Shown here: positions 19,401 through 27,184 of the stretch, piece after piece | Numbering within the stretch: position 1 is the stretch's first letter | Layout: each line of letters begins with the position of its first letter | Source of the DNA: Herbaspirillum sp. 3R11 | Lineage (GTDB): Bacteria > Pseudomonadota > Gammaproteobacteria > Burkholderiales > Burkholderiaceae_D | DNA length: 64,000 nt | Assembly (NCBI RefSeq): GCF_004563925.1 | Contig: NZ_SPNJ01000004.1 | Span: 124,001 to 188,000 of the forward strand | Direction of reading: 5' to 3' | Made by a program: the position numbers and the translations under genes | Notes under the pieces: model-generated | The model's input: only the letters and a program-made list of their open reading frames with translations | What the model was told of the DNA's origin: nothing | Database searches by the model: none

Positions 19401-19558
19401 TCGGTACCGGCGTGATGGGCGGGATGATCACGGCGACCGTACTGGCCGTGTTCCTGGTCCCGATCTTCTTCGTCGTCGTGCGCAAGATCTTCAAAGGCAG
19501 CAAGGCAAAGCCTGACGCTGCCCATCACAATATCGATGTGGAGGATAAGAATGTTTAA
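16412..19558 (+). CDS. acrB: RND multidrug pump, AcrB/MexB family
   Basis: A 1048-residue inner-membrane drug/proton antiporter, matching AcrB in length. The N-terminus MGKFFIDRPVFAWVLAI, the TM4 proton-relay aspartates in LAIGILVDDAIVVVEN, and the TM10 lysine in VGLSAKNAILIIEF are all present. The periplasmic porter domain includes the NGPVQLIRYNGYPAMKI phrase typical of the HAE-1 group. It is preceded by AAGAGG. The last 8 bases overlap the ATG of the outer-membrane channel gene, suggesting translational coupling. Confidence 0.96.
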   Translation: MGKFFIDRPVFAWVLAIFIILAGALAITGLPVSQYPSIAPPTIVITATYPGATAQTLDDSVTSLIEQEMNGADGLQYMESQSQANGQVQITVTFSPATNADLAAVDVQNRLKRVEARLPAAVTQQGVQVTKSRSNFLLFIGLSSTDGKLDPVALGDYLSRNVLNEVKRVPGVGQAQLFGTERAMRIWIDPNKLIGLNLTPADVTAAITAQNALVAGGTLGALPSPTSQQISATVVVNGQLTSPEQFGNIVLRANADGSSVRMRDVARIEVGGQSYDTSGRLDGKPSSFIGVQLSPTANALGTATAVHKKMEELSKYFPAGVKYTIPYDTSKFVKISIEEVVKTLIEAIVLVFLVMFLFLQNIRYTIIPTIVVPVALMGTFATLFVFGFSINVLTMFGMVLAIGILVDDAIVVVENVERIMSEEGLSPKEATRKAMGQITGALIGITLVLIAVFIPMAFFGGAVGAIYRQFSLAMVASMVFSVLMAFTLTPALCATILLPVEKGHHHEKRGFFGWFNRRFNKTATGYQGFIGKMLTKSGRYMIVYALIVACVGLLYVRLPASFLPNEDQGYIITNVQLPPGASTGRTLEVIKTIENYYLKQPAVEHVVAIAGFSFSGNGQNAGLVFTPLKDWSERDKTQSADAVAGRAFGAFSQIKDAIVFPLNPPPIPELGNATGFTFRLQDRAGLGHNALVQARNQILGMASQSKVLAGVRPEGLEDAPQLQLDIDRDKANALGVPFSTINSVLSTALGSSYVNDFPNQGRQQRVIVQADAKRRLQPEDLAGLYARNSGGTMVPFSAFTTSKWINGPVQLIRYNGYPAMKIAGGAAPGRSTGEAMSEMEGFVAKLPDGFGFEWTGQSLEEKTSGSQAPALYALSLIAVFLVLAALYESTSIPLAVMLVVPLGILGALLGVTLRGMPNDVYFKVGMIAVVGLSAKNAILIIEFAKDLQAQGMGLIEATLEAVHLRFRPIIMTSLAFILGVLPLVIASGAGSASQRAIGTGVMGGMITATVLAVFLVPIFFVVVRKIFKGSKAKPDAAHHNIDVEDKNV

Positions 19559-21005
19559 GTTTCCCACCCTGCGCCTGAAGCAGTTGAGCGCAGCCATGCT
19601 GGTGGTCGGTGTATTGTCCGGCTGCACGCTGGCGCCGACCTACGAGCGTCCGCAAGCGCCGGTCGAAGGCAGCTATCCGGCCGACGCCAAGGGCCAGGCG
19701 GCGTACGACGCCGCCACCCTGGGCTGGCGCCAGTTCTTCCCTGACCAGCGCCTGCAGGCGCTGATCGCGGCCGCGCTGGAAAACAACCGCGACCTGCGCA
19801 CTGCCGCGCTGAACATCGAAGAAGCCCGCGCGCAGTACCAGATCGCTCGTGCCGATCTGCTCCCTACGCTGAACGCCACCGGCAGCGAGTCCCGCACCCG
19901 TTTGTCGTCCAGCCAGTCGACCACCGGTTCACCGTTGATCACCAAGAGCTACCAGGTCGGCCTGGCAGTTCCTGCGTATGAACTGGACTTCTTCGGCCGC
20001 GTCCGCAGCCTGAAGGATGCGGCGCTGGCGACTTACCTGTCGACTGAAGAAGCCAAGCAATCGGTGCAGATCAGCCTGGTGTCGCAAGTAGCCCAGGCTT
20101 ACCTGACCGAGCGTTCCTATGCCGAGCAACTGAAGCTGGCCCAGCAGACGCTGGAAAGCCGTCAATCCAACCTCGGCCTGGCGCAAAAACGTTTCGACGT
20201 CGGCGCCTCGTCGGCGCTTGACCTGCGGTTGTCCGACACGCTGGTGCAATCCGCCCGCACCTCGGTAGCAACGCTGCTGCGCCAGCGCGCCCAGGCGGAA
20301 AACGCCTTGACGCTGCTGGTCGGCACCAACGTCAAGGACCTGCCTGCAGGCCAGGATCTGTCGCTGCAAAACATCGTCACCGACATTCCGGCTGGCGTGC
20401 CGTCGGATCTGCTGGCGCGTCGTCCGGACATCCGTTCGGCCGAGCAAAAGCTGCTGGCCGCCAACGCCAACATCGGCGCCGCCCGTGCCGCGTTCTTCCC
20501 GCGCATCAGCCTGACCGGCTCCTTCGGCAGCGCCAGCAGCTCGCTGGGCGGCTTGTTCGATTCCGGCTCCGGCGCGTGGTCCTACGGCCCGCAACTGAGC
20601 TTGCCGATCTTCGACTTCGGCCGCAACAGCGCGAATCTGGATGTGGCGGAAGTGCGCAAGAACCAGGCGATCGTAACGTACGAGAAAACCATTCAAACGG
20701 CTTTCCGCGAAGTTGCCGATGCACTGGTGGCGCGTGGCACGCTGGATGAACAGATCGAAGCACAGGAAGCCTTCCTGAAGGCACAACAGGAACGTCTGAA
20801 CCTGACCGACCTGCGCTACAAGAACGGCATTGCCTCCTCGCTCGACCAGCTCGACGCGCAGCGTGATCTGTTCTCGGCGCAGCAGGCGCTGATCCAGGCG
20901 CGTCAATTGCGTCTGAATAATGCGATCGATTTGTATCGTGCGCTGGGTGGTGGGTTGAATGAGACGACGGTGTCGGTGGCGGCAGCGCCATCCGGACCGA
21001 AGTAA
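19551..21005 (+). CDS. oprM: NodT/OprM-family outer-membrane efflux lipoprotein
   Basis: A 484-residue outer-membrane factor of the tripartite pump. The ATG at 19551, after GTGGAGGATAAGA, yields a lipoprotein signal with lipobox L22-S-G-C25, followed by TLAPTYERP as in OprM. Two OEP domains with coiled-coil tunnel repeats and the LLARRPDIRSAEQKLLAANANIGAARAAFFP phrase (a family hallmark, here in two adjoining parts) support the call. It overlaps the end of the pump gene by 8 nt and is followed by a strong terminator. Confidence 0.95.
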   Translation: MFKFPTLRLKQLSAAMLVVGVLSGCTLAPTYERPQAPVEGSYPADAKGQAAYDAATLGWRQFFPDQRLQALIAAALENNRDLRTAALNIEEARAQYQIARADLLPTLNATGSESRTRLSSSQSTTGSPLITKSYQVGLAVPAYELDFFGRVRSLKDAALATYLSTEEAKQSVQISLVSQVAQAYLTERSYAEQLKLAQQTLESRQSNLGLAQKRFDVGASSALDLRLSDTLVQSARTSVATLLRQRAQAENALTLLVGTNVKDLPAGQDLSLQNIVTDIPAGVPSDLLARRPDIRSAEQKLLAANANIGAARAAFFPRISLTGSFGSASSSLGGLFDSGSGAWSYGPQLSLPIFDFGRNSANLDVAEVRKNQAIVTYEKTIQTAFREVADALVARGTLDEQIEAQEAFLKAQQERLNLTDLRYKNGIASSLDQLDAQRDLFSAQQALIQARQLRLNNAIDLYRALGGGLNETTVSVAAAPSGPK

Positions 21006-21026
21006 ATACCTCTTCGTGCGGTAACG

Positions 21027-21055
21027 AAAAACGCCCCTTTTCAGGGGCGTTTTTT
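21027..21055. terminator. Rho-independent terminator after acrAB-oprM
   Basis: AAAAACGCCCC (21027-21037) pairs with GGGGCGTTTTT (21044-21054) around a 6-base loop, followed by T at 21055. With an A-tract upstream and a T-tract downstream it can serve both the efflux operon and the convergent 942-aa gene, whose stop is at 21082. Confidence 0.93.
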
Positions 21056-21081
21056 GTTGCGCGTTACTCGACGCAGTAGAT

Positions 21082-23910
21082 CTATTTTTGCTGCGATGCT
21101 TTGTTCAGACGCTCCAGCTCCCACAGTGCCGCAGCATGTTCGGTAAATACCGTGACACCCTGCGCACGCGTCTTTTCAAACGCCGCTCGGGCTTGCGCGG
21201 TGTCACCTTTCACCACGTAATACTGGCCGATGTAAAACCACGCCTCCGCCAATGCCATTTCACGATCATCACCTTGCTTGCGCCTGACTTCCTCGAGCAC
21301 CTGGTCGGGCGTCATTCGTGAAGCCAGCAACGCCAACGCTGCGTGCGGCCAATTGAGGGCATTCTTATTTCCGGCCTGGCGCAGAACTTCCGCCGACAAT
21401 GGTCGCCCCAGTCGCAATTGAGTCCACGCTTGCCACAGGACAGGATAGAGGTTGACGTCATCCTTGCGGCCGGCCGCCTCGACGGCTTTGGCAAAGTCCG
21501 CTTCGGCTTCGTTGTACTTGCCGAGATAAAAACGCGCAATGCCGCGCCGCTGAAAAACGTTAGCCTCATCCGTGCCAAGCGTCAACGCCTTGGTGAAATC
21601 AGGAATACTTTTTTCAAAACTGGCATTGTCCAGGTACAGGTGGCCGCGGCACTCCCAGGCGCGCGCCAGCGAAGGAGCAATCCGCACTGCTTCGCCGGCA
21701 TCTTCCATGCCTTTCTCCGGTGTGCCGATGTCAGCCAATGCTTCGGCGCGGGCGCACAACGCTTCCGCCAGATCGTCGCCTTTCAGTACGCCCCCCTGGA
21801 TGGTCCGGCTCAACTGCGTGATCGTCTGCTGCAAACGCTTCTTGATGTTGTCCTGCAGCGTGGTGCCGCCGAATCCGAGCACGCCACTCTTCTTGATCGC
21901 GTTGGCGTCAACATACTCGACGCGCGGGATCACGCCATTGAGCTGATCGATCTCCTTTGACAGCTTGGGCAAATCGTCCGGTACGGCCTGCTCCGTCAAC
22001 ATCGTGAGCGAAGCCTCGAAGGTCGACACGTTACCTCGAAAACTTCGTTGCTGCTCCAATTCGAAAAACTGGTTACGTACGCGTCGATTCACAGGATCCC
22101 GCAACACCGCGACACTATCCGGCCAGTTGATCACAAGTTTGTATTTGGCGCGATAGGGCGCGCGCGTGAATACCGCCGGGAATTGACGCCGGAAGTTTTT
22201 CGGCAAGCTGAACGAATCGATGAAATTGCCCGGCACGAACTTGATGAACCAGCTGCGTTCGTATTCGCTCGCAGCCTTAGGAATTGTGTAGCGCGCCTTG
22301 AAGTACACCCGATTGTTGCTCGCATCATCCTGAAAAACCGGCGCTTGCGTAAGGTCGATGCCCGGATAACGGCGCTCATACTGCCCAAGCGCATATTTCT
22401 TGGTCTGTTCCGGGTTCAGACGTGGAAAGACGTTTCTCATTGCCTCGGCATCCAGGCCCCGCCAAGTCCAGGTCACGTCCATCACGGCAGCGCCGCCAAA
22501 GCTGGCCAGGCTCATGGTCTCGTTCAGCTCTACGGTATTGAGATCCAGCTTTCCCGGCCATTCGATGTTCGTCAGCGCAACGGTCTCAGGTGCGACCACC
22601 AGGCTCGCTGCGCCGTCATAGCGCACCCCCATCGTGTCCAGGCCGCCTGCTTGTCCAAGCAAGGTCGGGTCAAGGTAGAAATTCTTGCCATCCAGCCGCA
22701 ACTGCACGATCACGTGGTCGAACGCCAGCGGCGTCGGCGCCATTTTGGCAGGCAGCTTCGACCGGCTGGCAGACAAGAGCAGCGGACTCGCGTCCATATC
22801 GAGCTGGCGCAGCAGTGTCATCAGGAGATAGGCCTTGTCCTTGCAATCGCCGAAGCGATGCTGCAGGACTTCACCCGGAGGATGGGGGCGATGCGAACTC
22901 TCGCCCATGGAAACGGAGAAATAACGGATCTCCTTTTGTACCCATCGCAACGCCGCCACGGCGCGCTGCTCCGGTGTCGGCAAGGTACGCCATTGCGCGA
23001 TCAGCGGTTGCAGTTCCGGCGGCGTCTTTTCCAGTCGGGGAAACAGGCCGACAGCCCAGCGAGCGACCTCATTCCAATTCTTGAATTCGGAAAATTGGAG
23101 CTGACGATAAGCGATATAGTCGCCGGGAATGCCAGGCTCGTAGTCGATCCCTTCATTCGGTTGCAATGTGAACCGCAATTTGCGCCAGCCGGCCGCTTCG
23201 GTAATTTTCGGCTGAAGACTACCGCGTTCTTTCTCACCGAGGATGCGCCATTGAATGTCACGGCTGACCGGATGGCTCAGTATGACGCTGCGCAACTCGA
23301 CGGGAGCATCGACATCGACTCCGGCGAATTCGCTGTAGCGGTCTTCAAAGACGGGGTTGGCTCCCTCAATGGTGTAGCTGACCTGCAGCGTGTCGCCTAC
23401 ACGCAAGTCGCTGATCAACAGCGAAGCACTGACCGCGCCACTGTAGACACCGTTCTCCAGGCCCAGCTCGCGCTGCAGGAAACGGACCCGCACCGAACGG
23501 GTCTGGTCCAGCACATCCTTTCCGCGCAGTACCTGCACTTTATGGAGGCTCAGTTTTTGATATTGCGGGACGAAATCGATATTGGTCTGCCCCATTTCTG
23601 TCAGCAGGGACACGTCGTTGATCTGGATGGCGCGGTTGACGTACACACTGGCGCGCCGGTCGACTCTGAATTGCGTATCCCACAGGCGGATGACGTAAGG
23701 ATTGGTGCGTTTGGTAAGCGGTGGCGCAATCGGTTCGACCCAGGCAGGAAGGGCAGCGCCGCGCACGAAAGCTTCTGCGGCGACCTGTATTTCGCGAACC
23801 GGAATTTCATCACCTGCGGGAGCAGACCTATCCTGCGCATGGGAGCCGACAGCCAGCAGCAACAGCAAGACCGGCAACCATTGCCCTAGTCGAATAGGTA
23901 TCGAAAGCAT
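21082..23910 (-). CDS. DUF3857 / transglutaminase-like / TPR protein
   Basis: A 942-residue exported protein. The signal peptide (WLPVLLLLLAVGSHAQ) is followed by a DUF3857 domain (about 65-260). Next comes a transglutaminase/protease-like domain with a complete Cys-His-Asp triad: C356 in FGDCKDKAYLL, H399 in AFDHVIVQL and D414 in FYLDPT. A beta-rich region (about 430-650) and TPR repeats in the C-terminal third (ARAWECRGHLYLDNASFEKSIPDF and relatives, split here) follow. The family is common in Burkholderiales and Bacteroidetes, with unknown substrate. It sits downstream of waaA across a 52-bp gap and may share its transcript. A periplasmic location and envelope role are inferred. Confidence 0.85.
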   Translation of the reverse strand: MLSIPIRLGQWLPVLLLLLAVGSHAQDRSAPAGDEIPVREIQVAAEAFVRGAALPAWVEPIAPPLTKRTNPYVIRLWDTQFRVDRRASVYVNRAIQINDVSLLTEMGQTNIDFVPQYQKLSLHKVQVLRGKDVLDQTRSVRVRFLQRELGLENGVYSGAVSASLLISDLRVGDTLQVSYTIEGANPVFEDRYSEFAGVDVDAPVELRSVILSHPVSRDIQWRILGEKERGSLQPKITEAAGWRKLRFTLQPNEGIDYEPGIPGDYIAYRQLQFSEFKNWNEVARWAVGLFPRLEKTPPELQPLIAQWRTLPTPEQRAVAALRWVQKEIRYFSVSMGESSHRPHPPGEVLQHRFGDCKDKAYLLMTLLRQLDMDASPLLLSASRSKLPAKMAPTPLAFDHVIVQLRLDGKNFYLDPTLLGQAGGLDTMGVRYDGAASLVVAPETVALTNIEWPGKLDLNTVELNETMSLASFGGAAVMDVTWTWRGLDAEAMRNVFPRLNPEQTKKYALGQYERRYPGIDLTQAPVFQDDASNNRVYFKARYTIPKAASEYERSWFIKFVPGNFIDSFSLPKNFRRQFPAVFTRAPYRAKYKLVINWPDSVAVLRDPVNRRVRNQFFELEQQRSFRGNVSTFEASLTMLTEQAVPDDLPKLSKEIDQLNGVIPRVEYVDANAIKKSGVLGFGGTTLQDNIKKRLQQTITQLSRTIQGGVLKGDDLAEALCARAEALADIGTPEKGMEDAGEAVRIAPSLARAWECRGHLYLDNASFEKSIPDFTKALTLGTDEANVFQRRGIARFYLGKYNEAEADFAKAVEAAGRKDDVNLYPVLWQAWTQLRLGRPLSAEVLRQAGNKNALNWPHAALALLASRMTPDQVLEEVRRKQGDDREMALAEAWFYIGQYYVVKGDTAQARAAFEKTRAQGVTVFTEHAAALWELERLNKASQQK

Positions 23911-23962
23911 GTTGTTTATTCCCCTGTTGAAATTCTTTTTGAATCGCTCTGCGCGCGTATTT

Positions 23963-25234
23963 TTACCTGATCATTTTATCCAACAGCGCCATGGTACGCA
24001 CCGTGGCTCCCTGATGCTGACGCGCAAAGGCCTGGGCGTGCTGTGCCATGGCGGTCCGCCGTATGCTATCGGCAAACAATGACTGCGCCTGCTGCAAAAT
24101 ATCGGCTGCGCTGTTCACGCGTAACGCGGCATCGGCAATGACGGCATCGTCGCTGATCATCTGGAAATTGAAGGTGTGCTCGCCGATCAGCACCGGGATT
24201 CCCAATGCGCTGGCTTCGATCAGATTTTGTCCGCCCAGCGGCAACAAGCTGCCACCGATGAAGGCCGTTTCACAAGCAGCGTAGTAAGCGGCCATTTCGC
24301 CCATCGAATCACCCAGCACGACAGCCGTATCGGCAGCCACCGCTGCGCCACCGAGCGTGGAACGCCGCTGCATGACAAACCCGCGCGCGGAAATCATCGA
24401 TGCAACTTCGTCGAAACGCTGCGGATGGCGCGGCACGATTACCGTCAGGAAATTCCGGTCGGGGACGTTGACCAGTGCGTCGAGGATCAACGCTTCCTCT
24501 CCTTCGCGCGTGCTGGCGCACAGCAGCACCGGACGTTCGCCGAACTGCGCGCGCCATTGCTTGCCCAGCGCAATCATTTCAGCTGGTGCTTCAACGTCGA
24601 ATTTGATGCTGCCGGTCACATGCACTTGCCGCGCGCCGAACAGGCGCAATCTTTCGGCGTCCTGTTCCGACTGCGCGGCGACGCAATCGATGCCTGCCGC
24701 AGCTTCCAGCAGGATGGCGCCGAACCGCTGGCCGCGTCGCAACGAACGCGCCGACAAGCGGGCGTTGGCGAGCATCACCGGCACGCCGGCGCGCACGCAT
24801 TGGCGCACCATGTTTGGCCAGACTTCGGTTTCCATCAGGATGCAGATCTGCGGCTTGAAATGGCGCAGGAAGCGTGCGCACATCCAAGCGGTGTCGTACG
24901 GCAGGTAACTCTGGATCACGCGTTCGCCCTGGGCCGCGAACAACTGCTGCCCGGTCGCACGGCCGGTGGCGGTCATGTGCGTGAGCAGGATCGTGTGTTG
25001 CGGATAGGTTTGCAGCAAGGCTTCGATCAGCGGTTGCGCCGCACGCGTTTCGCCGACCGAGACGGCATGCACCCAGATCAGCGGCGGCAGCGTGCGCCGG
25101 CTGGATTGATCGTAAAAGCCAAGGCGCTCGCCAATGTGCTGCCGGTAGCCGGGCTCCTTGCGGCCGCGCCGCCACAAGCGCAATAACACGAACGGCAAGC
25201 CGACCCACCAGAGCGCGGAATAAAGCAGGCGCAT
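23963..25234 (-). CDS. waaA: 3-deoxy-D-manno-octulosonic acid (Kdo) transferase
   Basis: A 423-residue GT30 enzyme that transfers Kdo from CMP-Kdo to lipid IVA at the inner membrane. The N-terminal anchor (LLYSALWWVGLPFVLLRL) precedes the basic GYRQHIGERLGF segment. The catalytic glutamate is E62 in HAVSVGE, followed by ETEVWPN and NARLS. The C-terminal half carries GGSLLPLGGQNLIEA. The length matches E. coli WaaA. The ATG at 25234 was chosen; a TTG codon lies just before it. Its ATG overlaps the stop of the upstream Kdo hydroxylase gene (TGATG), so the two are translationally coupled. Confidence 0.96.
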   Translation of the reverse strand: MRLLYSALWWVGLPFVLLRLWRRGRKEPGYRQHIGERLGFYDQSSRRTLPPLIWVHAVSVGETRAAQPLIEALLQTYPQHTILLTHMTATGRATGQQLFAAQGERVIQSYLPYDTAWMCARFLRHFKPQICILMETEVWPNMVRQCVRAGVPVMLANARLSARSLRRGQRFGAILLEAAAGIDCVAAQSEQDAERLRLFGARQVHVTGSIKFDVEAPAEMIALGKQWRAQFGERPVLLCASTREGEEALILDALVNVPDRNFLTVIVPRHPQRFDEVASMISARGFVMQRRSTLGGAAVAADTAVVLGDSMGEMAAYYAACETAFIGGSLLPLGGQNLIEASALGIPVLIGEHTFNFQMISDDAVIADAALRVNSAADILQQAQSLFADSIRRTAMAQHAQAFARQHQGATVRTMALLDKMIR

Positions 25235-26103
25235 CAAACCAGCTGACGTCCGGTGAGTTTGCTCAGGATGGCGAGCGGGCTGGCGGCGGGATCATATTGC
25301 TTTTCGGCGGGCAGGTGCAGTGTCTGCTCGAGCATGTACTGACCGGACATCACGGCATGCGACGCCTGGTCCGAGAAGCACACCCAGACCGAGCCGGCCG
25401 CGAACGGCATGGTGACCTGGCCGGCGCTTTCCTGATAGGCCATGTCGCCTTTCATGCCGTCATGCAGCTGCAGCATCAGGTGATCGTATTCGCTGCGCAG
25501 GGATTTGGTCACGTGCAGCGCCTTGAGCACCTTGGCTTGCCACGCGACATAAGGCTTGGCGCGCGGCACGAACTTGCGCGCCACGGTTTCGAACGGCTCG
25601 CCGACACGCCAGACGCGCGGCACGCCGTCGGGATTGATGTTGCTGAACACGCGCAGGATGCGCTCGCCGTAATTCGGTCGCGAAGGAAAGGCGTCGACAT
25701 GCAGGCGGCGGTCATCGGCACGCCAGGATTGCGCGCGCGTCTCGACCTGGGTCGGACGATAGCTGGTCGGCGCCAGGCGCAGCGCGCCCTGGTATTTCGG
25801 CAGCAGTGAATACACCAGCGACTGCGCCTGTTCGCGGAAACGTCCGATCATCAGCGCCAGCGCCAGTTGCGTGGCGGTGTCGCCGACCGCGCCTTTCAGG
25901 TGACCGGCAGCGTCCAGACTGATGTTGCGGACCTTGGGATTACGGATTTCAGGATCCAGCAAGACTTTCTCTTCCGGCAACAGCACGAACGGCAACTGCG
26001 GGAAATACAGCACCTTGCCGCTTTCCAGGCCTGCGATCCATGCGGGATTCGGCTCCGCCACCTGCCAGTCGGTGACGCCGATTTCGATAATTTGCGATTC
26101 CAT
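25234..26103 (-). CDS. kdoO: Kdo 3-hydroxylase (KdoO family)
   Basis: A 289-residue protein of the Fe(II)/2-oxoglutarate dioxygenase family that converts Kdo on lipid A to D-glycero-D-talo-oct-2-ulosonic acid (Ko). Candidate iron ligands are H135-x-D137 in RRLHVDAFPSRP and H249 in DQASHAVMSGQ. ATG 26103 was chosen because the longer frame would overlap waaC. It lies directly upstream of waaA with a one-base overlap of stop and start, which matches the known association of KdoO with Kdo transferase in Burkholderia. Ko replaces Kdo in the inner core and stabilises it against acid. Confidence 0.87.
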   Translation of the reverse strand: MESQIIEIGVTDWQVAEPNPAWIAGLESGKVLYFPQLPFVLLPEEKVLLDPEIRNPKVRNISLDAAGHLKGAVGDTATQLALALMIGRFREQAQSLVYSLLPKYQGALRLAPTSYRPTQVETRAQSWRADDRRLHVDAFPSRPNYGERILRVFSNINPDGVPRVWRVGEPFETVARKFVPRAKPYVAWQAKVLKALHVTKSLRSEYDHLMLQLHDGMKGDMAYQESAGQVTMPFAAGSVWVCFSDQASHAVMSGQYMLEQTLHLPAEKQYDPAASPLAILSKLTGRQLV

Positions 26104-26143
26104 GTCGATATTATGCCTCGTTGTTCGGTGTGCTACTGCCGCG

Positions 26144-27139
26144 CTACGCGGCAGCCTGCGCCGACAATACGCCATCAATGGCCAGCAGTACTTGCGCTAC
26201 ATCAGGAGGATTGCCGGCATCACCAAGATTGGCGACGAAAGGCGACCAGTTTCCTTCGGTTTTCCAACGCGGAGAGTCGCAGTAAAGCTCCACGGTGGGC
26301 CGACAATATGCGGCGGCGATGTGTGTCAGACCGGTATCGAGTCCGACCACCAGCGCGGCACGACGAACCAGCGTCACCGCCTCCATCAACGGCAGCGCAG
26401 GGAGCACTGTCGCCTGCGGCATCAACGCCGCCAGTCTCTCGGCCGCCTGCTTTTCCTTCGGATTGCCCCACGGCAGCAAGACCGGCAGGTTGCGCGCTTG
26501 CAGGGCCTGCGCCACGGCGACCCAATGCTCGGGCGCCCATTGTTTGGCGGCCCGTGCCGTGCCGTGGAAAAATACCGCGTAAGGTTGTTGGGGCAGCCAG
26601 TCGGGTGAATTGTCCGGCGTCGGTGCACCAAGGGCAAAATCTGCAGCCCCATCCGGTGCGTAACCAAGCGCAACGGCCGCTACGGTGCGCGCACGCAGCA
26701 CCGCATGGGTATGCAGCCCAACCGGCACGCTCTGGGTATGGAAGATCCGCGACAGCGGCTCGTAACCCGAGCCTTCAGTGGCGTTGGCCAAGCCGACCCG
26801 CTTGCCGCCCGGCGCCAGACGCGCCATGCGCATCACGACGCTGGTCTTGAGCAAGCCCTGGGTGTCGAAGACAAGGTCGTACGCCTCGTTGCGCAGCTGG
26901 CGGTAGAACCCGGCAATTTCGGCGCGTGTGGCGGCCGAACCAAGGCTCTTGCGCCAACGCCGCAGGGCGATCGGGATGATGTTGCGGACATGCGGATTGA
27001 GCCGCACCAGGCTGGTATAGGCCTCTTCCACCACCCAGTCGATGTTGGCATCCGGATAATGGCGCCGGATGTCGGCGACCATGGGCATGTTGTGCACCAC
27101 GTCGCCAAGGGACGAAACGCGGACGATCAGGATGTTCAA
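26144..27139 (-). CDS. waaC: LPS heptosyltransferase I
   Basis: A 331-residue GT9 heptosyltransferase that adds the first L-glycero-D-manno-heptose to Kdo in the LPS inner core. The N-terminal VSSLGDVVHNMPM motif contains the D13 position that is catalytic in E. coli WaaC. The ADP-heptose-binding region GLDTGLTHIAAA lies in the C-terminal half. The start codon is TTG, supported by the conserved MNILIVRVSSLGD alignment; no ATG is near. It is followed by kdoO and waaA on the same strand, 40 bp away. Confidence 0.94.
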   Translation of the reverse strand: MNILIVRVSSLGDVVHNMPMVADIRRHYPDANIDWVVEEAYTSLVRLNPHVRNIIPIALRRWRKSLGSAATRAEIAGFYRQLRNEAYDLVFDTQGLLKTSVVMRMARLAPGGKRVGLANATEGSGYEPLSRIFHTQSVPVGLHTHAVLRARTVAAVALGYAPDGAADFALGAPTPDNSPDWLPQQPYAVFFHGTARAAKQWAPEHWVAVAQALQARNLPVLLPWGNPKEKQAAERLAALMPQATVLPALPLMEAVTLVRRAALVVGLDTGLTHIAAAYCRPTVELYCDSPRWKTEGNWSPFVANLGDAGNPPDVAQVLLAIDGVLSAQAAA

Positions 27140-27184
27140 GGCTAACCCACTATTATTTGTCTGTGGGCCAGCATCTTACCCCTT

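Noticed and set aside
17231..19627. Open frame of 798 codons on the minus strand
   Set aside because: It is antisense to acrB with the same artificial His/Arg/Asp-rich composition; the plus-strand gene is unambiguous.
22048..23889. 613-codon plus-strand frame opposite the transglutaminase/TPR gene
   Set aside because: It is a shadow frame with Arg/His/Gln-rich composition; the minus-strand protein has a signal peptide, catalytic triad and TPRs.
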